Position numbers and translations under genes: made by a program
NCBI GenBank assembly: GCA_034506175.1
Contig: JAPDQB010000030.1
Coordinates: 1 to 64,000, forward strand
Length of the DNA stretch: 64,000 bases
Source of the DNA: a candidate division KSB1 bacterium
GTDB lineage: Bacteria; Zhuqueibacterota; Zhuqueibacteria; Zhuqueibacterales; Zhuqueibacteraceae
Direction: 5' to 3'
In this document: positions 44,801 through 50,582 of the stretch, piece after piece
How positions within the stretch are numbered: position 1 is the first letter of the stretch
Layout of the letters: each line of letters starts with the position of its first letter
The notes under the pieces: generated by a model
The model's input: the letters and a program-made list of their open reading frames with translations, nothing else
Databases searched by the model: none
Told to the model about the DNA's origin: nothing

Positions 44801-45405
44801 GCCCGCACCAACTCATCATCCAGCATCGCGGCCATATCTGCTTCCGTCAATTGCTCGATCTTGTTCACTTCGTGCGACGTGCGAAAGCCGTCGAAAAAAT
44901 GGAGAAACGGCACGCGCGATTCGAGCGTCGCGGCCTGCGCGATGAGCGCGAAGTCCATCACTTCCTGCACTGAGGCCGAAGCCAGCATCGCAAAGCCGGT
45001 TGAACGCACCGCCATCACATCGCTATGGTCGCCGAAGATCGACAGCGCCTGCGCCGCCAACGAGCGCGCCGCCACATGAAAAACCGTCGGCGTCAATTCG
45101 CCGGCAATTTTATACATGTTGGGAATCATCAACATGAGTCCCTGCGACGAGGTGAAGGTCGTGGTGAGGCCACCGGTTTGCAACGCGCCATGCACCGCGC
45201 CCGCTGCGCCGCCCTCGCTTTGCATCTCCGTCACCACCGGCGTCGTGCCCCAAATATTTTTTTCACCGACGGCAGACCACGCATCCGCCCATTCGCCCAT
45301 TGGCGATGACGGCGTGATCGGATAAATTGCAATCACCTCATTCGTTTTGTGCGCGACATACGCCGCCGCTTCATTGCCGTCCAGTGTGACCATTCTGCGG
45401 TTCAT
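41842..45405 (-). CDS. nifJ: Pyruvate:ferredoxin (flavodoxin) oxidoreductase
   Basis: A 1187-residue homodimeric-type PFOR converting pyruvate, CoA and oxidised ferredoxin to acetyl-CoA, CO2 and reduced ferredoxin in the cytosol. Domains in order: pyrimidine-binding (TLDGNEAAAYVAHKTNEV at the start, GAVHGALQTGGLTTTFTSSQ), transketolase C-like, the gamma domain with FGPRPIHS, ferredoxin-type [4Fe-4S] sites CIQCNKCALVCPHAAIR and CTGCGICVEICPAKNK, and the TPP domain (CAGCGETPYVKL, TGCSSIYGGNLP, NILVLDTEVYSNTGGQ) with a C-terminal Cys-poor lid. The length and all three clusters are complete. It supports low-potential, mostly anaerobic metabolism. The ribosome site TTAGGAGAAG fits ATG 45405. Confidence 0.96.
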   Translation of the reverse strand: MNRRMVTLDGNEAAAYVAHKTNEVIAIYPITPSSPMGEWADAWSAVGEKNIWGTTPVVTEMQSEGGAAGAVHGALQTGGLTTTFTSSQGLMLMIPNMYKIAGELTPTVFHVAARSLAAQALSIFGDHSDVMAVRSTGFAMLASASVQEVMDFALIAQAATLESRVPFLHFFDGFRTSHEVNKIEQLTEADMAAMLDDELVRAHRRRALSPDQPVLRGSAQNPDVYFQGREAVNRFYLACPEIVQKVMNKFASLTGRQYKLFDYIGAPDAERIIVLMGSGAEAVQETVDHLVRRGEKVGVVKVRLYRPFSIEHFVSVLPPTVKTIAALDRTKEPGGLGEPLYLDVVAAVNETMTNASGSLKLSPRLIGGRYGLSSKEFTPAMIKSIFDEMKKAAPKNHFTVGINDDVTMTSLEYDPNFSTEPDDVIRAMFYGLGADGTVGANKNSIKIIGEDTPNYAQGYFVYDSKKSGSVTVSHLRFGPRPIHSTYLVKQANFIGCHQFNFVEKFDMLPNLVEGGTFLLNSPYGPEEVWDHLPRQLQEQLIAKQAKFYVIDGYTVAKETGMGARMNTIMQTCFFAISGVLPRQEAIAKIKETIKKTYGAKGDEIVQMNYRAVDQTLEHLYEVKVPDKVTSTFDRPDVVAEGAPDFVKNFTAKIIAGYGDDVPVSAMPVDGTFPTATAMWEKRAIALEIPIWDKEICIQCNKCALVCPHAAIRVKVYEERELANAPATFEFMEARDREWKGMKYTVQVAPEDCTGCGICVEICPAKNKRETRLKAINMQPLVEHRERERVNFDFFLKIPELDRRKIKINSVKGSQLLQPLFEFSGACAGCGETPYVKLVSQLFGDRAVIANATGCSSIYGGNLPTTPWAKNPEGRGPAWSNSLFEDNAEFGFGFRLTIDKQKEQAEELLRLLEPELGRETVQTLLNADQSDEAGIYEQRERVERLKEKLARMSSGVAKNLLSLADYLVKKSVWIIGGDGWAYDIGYGGLDHVLASGKNVNILVLDTEVYSNTGGQMSKATPRGAVAKFAAGGKPRPKKDLAMLAMSYGHVYVARVAMGANDTQTVQAFIEAEQYDGPSLIIAYSHCIAHGINMTKGMEQQKLAVNSGYWPMFRYNPKLAEEGKSPLHLDSRPPSIPLKEYMYRETRFKMLTKSNPVEAERLLRLAQQDVQSRWRLYEHLAVFGASNKE

Positions 45406-45910
45406 TCAACTTCTCCTAAATATATAAAAAAGCCAATCTACTTATCGCAAAGGCAAATACCGTGCTATGCTCTAAGGCCTAATAAAAACAGCAATCTTGC
45501 AGGTGGAGAGTTGTGGAGATTTTCTTAGTTTTAAGAATTTTGTGGCGGGTTGTACAAAAAGTGGGAAAATCGTCAATGCGCAGCTATGTAGCGACATACG
45601 ATGGGAAGCGCATGCCTCCTGCCGATAACAGTCTTGCCTGCGGTCTGGATGATTGCGCTTTTGGAGGCAACCAACTCAATGCTGCTAATTTTTCAGAAAG
45701 GCGAGCCAAATGCGGATAAAAATAATTCAAAAGCAATGATAGAAAAATAAATGGCAAAAATATGTGAACCGGTTTTTCATCAAAAATTCTCTTCGGCGCC
45801 TGGCAAAAACCAAATATCTTTCTGCGATGCATCTTCCGGTCATGACTTTCTTGATTTGTGCCCAAATAAGGTGAGCGTTCGGCGACTTTGCAGATACGCT
45901 CTAAGGCATT
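45406..45910. other. Gap upstream of nifJ, no gene seen
   Basis: About 500 bases of AT-rich sequence. A minus-strand frame (45584-45865, 93 codons) has one hydrophobic stretch but no ribosome site or conserved look, so I left it out. The nifJ promoter should be near 45410-45480. No strong repeats occur. Confidence 0.4.
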
Positions 45911-46897
45911 TCACCGCGGCGGCTCGCGTTTTTTAGGTTTCGGCTCTTCCGGTGTTCCAGGCGGCGGTGGTGGTGTGGGATGCTGCCGGTGATAAATTTC
46001 CGCGGCTTTTTGAGTGCTGTCGGCCATTCGCCTGTATAATCTCGCCTGCTGTGCTTGTTGTTGGCGCATTTCTTTTATCGCCTTTTTCATGCTGTCGGAC
46101 ATCTGAGTGTCCCGCGTTCTCGAAAAATTATAAAACCGCCGATTGCCGACAACGGCCCTGCCGATGCTGTCGGTCGGATGCCAGTGCCTCTGCCGCATTT
46201 CAATTTTCAATCGCGGCAGCTCGCGGGCCAAATCTTTCAGCGCCTGATTCACTTCGTGCGGCGGTGCGACAACGGCCTTTGTCATTTTGCCGGCAAAAAT
46301 TTTCGCATGTTCTGTCGCAATGATCGCGATCGCGGCAGTGTCAACTTCAATCACAAAATTCGGATTGATGCGATAGAAGGGGGGCGGAGCAGGAGGGAGC
46401 GTCGAATCCGATGAAGCCAGCACCGGAATCATCTTCTTCCATTCTTTTTCGAATTTGGCAAAATCTTGCACCTGCGCGCTGAGCGCGATCAATTCTTCAC
46501 GCCGCGCGATCTTGCTTTCTTCTTTTTTAACCTTCGCTTCGGCTTGCGCAATTTCCGATTCCGCCTCTCGAATCGACGCCAGCAGGCTGTCGATCTGCTC
46601 GCGGTCGAATTTCTTGCCCTCGGCCTCGGCGTTCAAAATGGCCACCGCCACGTCTTTGAAGTGCCTGTCGCTGATCTTGCCCTCGCGGGCTTGCTGATGA
46701 AATTGCTCAAATTCTTTTTCCACACGCGATTTTTGTTCTTGCGGCGCCATCGCCAAAAGTTTGGCGCCCAAAAACTCCATCGCGTGGTTCAACACCTCGT
46801 CGTCTATTTTGTCCTCCGGCGACAAGGCGAAAAAAATTGCCGTTGTCACCGCCAAAGCGCCGAAGAATTTGAGCAAATTGGGAAGGGCTTCCTTCAT
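45911..46897 (-). CDS. Membrane-anchored coiled-coil protein, unknown
   Basis: A 328-residue protein with one N-terminal helix (about 8-25: LLKFFGALAVTTAIFFALS), a coiled-coil region (about 105-150: LLASIREAESEIAQAEAKVK), a middle region with VIEVDTAAIAII and HEVNQALKDLARELPRLKI, and a charged, proline-rich C terminus (PTPPPPPGTPEEPKPK). No family is recognised. The topology suggests an inner-membrane anchor with a periplasmic filament. The Pro-rich tail might contact the cell wall or a TonB-like partner, which is inference. The ribosome site AAAAGGAAC supports ATG 46897. Confidence 0.6.
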   Translation of the reverse strand: MKEALPNLLKFFGALAVTTAIFFALSPEDKIDDEVLNHAMEFLGAKLLAMAPQEQKSRVEKEFEQFHQQAREGKISDRHFKDVAVAILNAEAEGKKFDREQIDSLLASIREAESEIAQAEAKVKKEESKIARREELIALSAQVQDFAKFEKEWKKMIPVLASSDSTLPPAPPPFYRINPNFVIEVDTAAIAIIATEHAKIFAGKMTKAVVAPPHEVNQALKDLARELPRLKIEMRQRHWHPTDSIGRAVVGNRRFYNFSRTRDTQMSDSMKKAIKEMRQQQAQQARLYRRMADSTQKAAEIYHRQHPTPPPPPGTPEEPKPKKREPPR

Positions 46898-47415
46898 ATC
46901 TATGTTCCTTTTAGCCGTACTCTTTTATAGACGAAAGAAATCGCCAAAAAGTTGGCGCACATTTTTCATGCGGCCGTTTTAAATTAGTCAAATTTGTGAA
47001 GAAATCAAATGTTTTTTGTGTCGCATGAGCTCGGCATTTGCCGATAATATGTTGAGTTGAGATTGAAAGCCTTCAAGCGATTTTCAAAAAAAATGTCGCA
47101 CACATGAAACAACTCGGCGCCGGTTGCGCGAAAGCCGCCGGCGTCCCAAGGCGGAAATTACCTGCGTTTAATTTCACAAAACCAATGGATAAAACTTGCC
47201 TGAAGACATGAAAAATTTTTCGCCATGTTTATGGCATCTGATTTGTAGAATAAATCAAGTACAAAACGGAACAGCTAGAGCAACATTAGTTTCACAATTT
47301 TGCGGAGGTCACGAACCAGTTTGATGACGAGTGTGTGTGGCTGGAAGAGAAGCGACACGCAAAGAGGCGGACGCTTCGCGAGGAATGGAGTCAACTTAAC
47401 TCAAAGGATTGGGCC
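46898..47415. other. Gap with a GC-rich structured patch
   Basis: Divergent gap of about 520 bases. Most is AT-rich without a gene. At 47113-47160 a GC-rich patch (CGGCGCCGG, GCCGCCGGCG) can fold and could be part of a leader RNA or a regulatory site. It does not match a riboswitch I know. The frame from 47335 to 47415 is open but has no ribosome site. Confidence 0.35.
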
Positions 47416-48015
47416 ATGGAAAAATCAAGGGTTGGTTTGCATCTGGCCCCGCCGTTCCTGACGAGAGATCGGCAAGGAAATGCGGGACCGGGCCCGACGT
47501 TCGAAACGGAATTTGGCGGGCCGCCGGTTTCGAAATTCACCGTTTCGAGGCGTCTGGTGCAACTTGTTGGATGGATGCTGTTCGGTGTGATCATTGCCGG
47601 ACCGGACTTATCTCCTCTGCACTCTCAAGATTCGCGTCGCGTGCAAGCTGATAACGCCAAGGCTAAGGAATCGGTTGCGAAGCGCGCGACAACAACTGCC
47701 AACGAATCGTCGTTGTCATCACCTTCCTCCAAAGCCGTTCAACCCGAAATCATTTTGCCGGATATTTACATTGGTGTGCCGGCGAGGGCTGCAAAGTCTT
47801 CCGAAGCTTCTGATTCGGCTTCCGCAATCGCCGCACCGCGCGATACAACCGCGCTCAAGCAAAAACTGCAAAAAGCCGAAAGCGAGCTTCGATTTTTGCG
47901 GAACGAGCACAGCCGCCTGATGAAGGACATGGAACAGTTCAAAACTCACCCGGTCAAAGGCGCTCGTCGTCCCGTGGGGCAGCAAAGGCAACTTTTGGAA
48001 CGCCCGAGCGTTTAG
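47416..48015 (+). CDS. Membrane-anchored hypothetical protein with C-terminal coiled coil
   Basis: A 199-residue protein. A hydrophobic segment (about 47-64: LVQLVGWMLFGVIIAGP) follows a basic stretch, then a low-complexity Ser/Ala/Lys-rich linker (about 75-135) and a C-terminal heptad region (LKQKLQKAESELRFLRN) suggest a single-pass protein with a coiled-coil end. I chose the ATG at 47416 after AAAGGATTGGG; the frame is open to 47335. It resembles no known family and is supported mainly by the heptads and by composition. The orientation is alone among minus-strand neighbours to the left. Confidence 0.45.
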   Translation: MEKSRVGLHLAPPFLTRDRQGNAGPGPTFETEFGGPPVSKFTVSRRLVQLVGWMLFGVIIAGPDLSPLHSQDSRRVQADNAKAKESVAKRATTTANESSLSSPSSKAVQPEIILPDIYIGVPARAAKSSEASDSASAIAAPRDTTALKQKLQKAESELRFLRNEHSRLMKDMEQFKTHPVKGARRPVGQQRQLLERPSV

Positions 48016-48246
48016 TAAGAGCGTGATGATTCGAGTTGAATGACTTTTGTCGATGCCGTGACCGTTGCCGTGCATAAACCATGAAGGCGCACCGCCGCCA
48101 GAAAAGACACGCAGGGAAGCGTGTTGCTGGCAGCCGGCAAGCCGTCTCGTCAAGGCAGCCACTACGTAAACGGTTGGCCCGGCGAGAGAAAGCACCACAG
48201 TTGCAGGGCTTTACTCCAAGAAAAGCTTGTGCGACCGGTGCATTCA
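48016..48246 (+). other. Structured non-coding stretch, possible small RNA or long 3' UTR
   Basis: The sequence has several local hairpins (ACACGCAGGGAAGCGTGT; GGCAGCCGGCAAGCC) and leads into a rho-independent terminator at 48247-48292. No convincing ORF covers it. It may be an independent RNA or the 3' UTR of the gene ending at 48015. I could not match it to tmRNA, 6S RNA, RNase P RNA or a riboswitch class. Confidence 0.3.
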
Positions 48247-48292
48247 CCGAAGCTCGTTCTCAGCAGGGAAGGGTGAACGAGTTCGGTTTTTT
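48247..48292 (+). terminator. Rho-independent terminator
   Basis: CCGAAGCTCGTTC and GAACGAGTTCGG form a 12-13-base-pair stem with one bulge around a 15-base loop, followed by TTTTTT. It ends the preceding plus-strand transcript. Confidence 0.75.
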
Positions 48293-48474
48293 AGGCCACT
48301 TCTTTCTTGCCTCTTTATTATTTATTATCTTTCCATATTCATTCCCGCCAAAATTAATTTTTGCTTTGTTCTTCGGCAAAAAGTAATTAGATTGAACAAC
48401 GGATTACACGAATTGAAATAATCGGTGTAATCCGTGAAAGCCGTTGTTTCTTTTCCACGAACCGGAGAGCAGCC

Positions 48475-49347
48475 GTGCGCTACCAAAACGAATTCAAACG
48501 CATGGACATCTTTCGCTGTCGCCATCAAAGCCACGAGCATTTTGAATACAAAGTTTCGGCGTTTCACATTCTCGACCGCAAAGAATGTTTTCCGGGCGGC
48601 TGCGTGTATCATCGCTGGCGCTGCAAGCTGTTTGAGAAGGGCAAGCCGTGCATCCGCGGCTATAAGCACGTGGGCCGGCTTTGCCCGGGTTGTCCGCATT
48701 TTCTGGAGGAGAAGGTGAGTAACGCGCCGGAGCTGCGGATCATGGCGGAAGAATATGAGAAGTGGATCGAGCGCTATCGCGATTTTGCGGCGTGGGTGGA
48801 AAAAATGAAAAATCGCGAGGCGCAAATTCTCGGCGTGATTTCCGGCGTCAAGCCCCGTTTTCAACGCGTTATTTATCCCAATCAGAATACGCTGCGCCTG
48901 CGCGGCTTTCAGATTTCTTTTTCCGAGGCATTCGTTGACATGGATCATCTCGACGACGATTGCTACGCCGTGGTGAGCGGGGAATTTCAGGATCGTTGGC
49001 AGCTCGCGCCCGGCGCGCGAATGGAATTTCGCGGCACGTTGCAGTTGAATCGCGGCCGCGTTATTTTTCAGAAACTGCATCACGTCGAGATGGCCGGACG
49101 CTCCGATCAGCCGGCGGAATGGAGCGCCAGCAAGGCGCTGGTGGCGCGCGCGGTTGCAACCGGTTTCGATTGGCAGCCGGCGAAATGCCTGAAATGCCAA
49201 TACGGCGTTCTCGCCGATGTCGAAGATCGCCGCCAGCCGCGCGTGATCGAACGCCGACAACTGTATTGCTTGCAAGGCGTGCCGCATCCGGATGTGTGCC
49301 CGCTTTTTCCCGGCAAGTCCATTGGGGAAGACGAGTGTCAAAAATAA
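48475..49347 (+). CDS. Cysteine-rich protein with OB-like middle, unknown family
   Basis: A 290-residue soluble protein starting with GTG (48475, after GGAGAGCAGCC). The N-terminal part has seven cysteines (15, 38, 43, 50, 59, 70, 73), including ECFPGGC, KPCIRGYKH and LCPGCPHF. The C-terminal part has four more (238, 241, 265, 275; KCLKC, YCLQGVPHPDVCPLF). Between them residues 120-205 look like a five-strand barrel (ILGVISGVKPRF, LRLRGFQISFSEAFV, CYAVVSGEF, MEFRGTLQL, VIFQKLHHVEM). The set of CxxC and Cys/His pairs suggests Zn or Fe-S binding, and the middle could bind nucleic acid. The next gene starts 38 bases on, so they may be co-expressed. Confidence 0.6.
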   Translation: MRYQNEFKRMDIFRCRHQSHEHFEYKVSAFHILDRKECFPGGCVYHRWRCKLFEKGKPCIRGYKHVGRLCPGCPHFLEEKVSNAPELRIMAEEYEKWIERYRDFAAWVEKMKNREAQILGVISGVKPRFQRVIYPNQNTLRLRGFQISFSEAFVDMDHLDDDCYAVVSGEFQDRWQLAPGARMEFRGTLQLNRGRVIFQKLHHVEMAGRSDQPAEWSASKALVARAVATGFDWQPAKCLKCQYGVLADVEDRRQPRVIERRQLYCLQGVPHPDVCPLFPGKSIGEDECQK

Positions 49348-49384
49348 TGAGAAGACATGGTCTCAGTAAATGGGATTTTAAAGA

Positions 49385-50479
49385 ATGATGACAACACCTG
49401 AATCACCTCACCAAAATCAAAACAACGAGAAGCCGCGTGAAAATCACCAGCCGGTGTGGACGTTCCGCGGCTACGAAATGCGGCCGTCCGAGTTCAACAC
49501 CGCGATGGTACACTACTATCGCGCCGAGATTCAACGCTCGAACGTTTGGCGGCAACGCCTCGATACCACCACGAACTGGGCCGTGATCGCCTCCAGCGCC
49601 GCGATCTCGTTTGCGCTTTCGGCTCCGGGCCACCACTATGGCGTGCTGATTCTCAATACGCTGCTGGTCACGCTTTTTCTTTGGATGGAAGCCCGGCGCT
49701 ATCGCTACTATGAACTGTGGGCGTATCGCACGCGCTTGATGGAAACCGATTTTTTCGCCGCCATGCTCGCCCCGCCTTTTGCGCCGCGGCCGGAATGGGC
49801 GGAGAGCATGGTTGAAACGTTGCACACCCCGGTGTTTCCCATCAGCATGTGGGAAGCGTTTGGCCGCCGCTTTCGCCGCAACTTCGTGTGGATTTTTCTC
49901 GTGCTCGGCCTGTCCTTGCTGCTCAAAGTTTTCATGCACCCGACGATGACCACTTCCTGGGAGAATGCCATCGAGCGTTTGCAGCTCGGTCCAATTGACG
50001 GTTGGACGATTTTGATGGCCGGGCTTGTTTACAACGGGTTGCTCTTTCTGATTGGTTTCGCCACTGCCGGTTTGCGGCAAGCCACCGGCGAAGTCCTGCC
50101 GAAATCCAGCAACGTGCCGGTGTTGGAAAAGCTGTGGCACGCCATGGAAGTTAAAGACGCTTCGACCGGCGGAAGCAACGGCAAAGGCGCACGCAAGCCG
50201 CGCGGCCGCAAGCGCCAGCAGCTTCTCTGCATGATCATCTCGGCCAGGCCGAAAAACATCGCCGAGCGCATCATGCGCGATTTGAGGCGTGGCGTTACCG
50301 GCTTGCACGGCGCCGGCATGCACTCACAACAGGAGCGCGACGTGCTCATCGTGGCGGCCACCGTCAGCGAAATCGCCGGGATCAAAACCGCCGTGAAAGC
50401 CGAAGACCCGAACGCTTTTGTCATCGTCATGCCGGCGCAGGAAGTGATGGGACGGGGTTTTCAAGCGCTGGAGATTTGA
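49385..50479 (+). CDS. DUF2270 membrane domain fused to DUF2179
   Basis: A 364-residue protein. Residues 30-235 match the DUF2270 pattern: EFNTAMVHYYRAEIQRSNVW and RQRLDTTTNWAVI, then four helices in two pairs, with EARRYRYYELWAYRTRLME between. Residues 275-362 match DUF2179, the C-terminal nucleotide-sensing-type domain of YitT-like transporters: RGVTGLHGAGMHSQQERDVL, VKAEDPNAFVIVMPAQEVMG. A basic linker (KGARKPRGRKRQQ) joins them. The fused form suggests a ligand-gated membrane protein. It starts just after the Cys-rich gene. The ATG at 49385 or 49388 is equivalent. Confidence 0.75.
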   Translation: MMTTPESPHQNQNNEKPRENHQPVWTFRGYEMRPSEFNTAMVHYYRAEIQRSNVWRQRLDTTTNWAVIASSAAISFALSAPGHHYGVLILNTLLVTLFLWMEARRYRYYELWAYRTRLMETDFFAAMLAPPFAPRPEWAESMVETLHTPVFPISMWEAFGRRFRRNFVWIFLVLGLSLLLKVFMHPTMTTSWENAIERLQLGPIDGWTILMAGLVYNGLLFLIGFATAGLRQATGEVLPKSSNVPVLEKLWHAMEVKDASTGGSNGKGARKPRGRKRQQLLCMIISARPKNIAERIMRDLRRGVTGLHGAGMHSQQERDVLIVAATVSEIAGIKTAVKAEDPNAFVIVMPAQEVMGRGFQALEI

Positions 50480-50582
50480 GGGAATGATTCGGCTGGTAAT
50501 GGCAAATTTACCCTTTTGCCTGAACATACGACAACGCCAAAAATTCAGCGCCACCACTTGAGGTGAGCACCTCGCCGCTCAA

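Noticed and set aside
45584-45865. Small minus-strand frame of 93 codons with one hydrophobic stretch
   Set aside because: It has no ribosome site and no conserved pattern, and lies in an AT-rich gap where such a frame can arise by chance.
48060-48160. Possible c-di-GMP (GEMM) riboswitch because of ACACGCAGGG and GGCAGCCGG words
   Set aside because: The order of conserved blocks does not fit the GEMM consensus, and it lies after rather than before a gene start.
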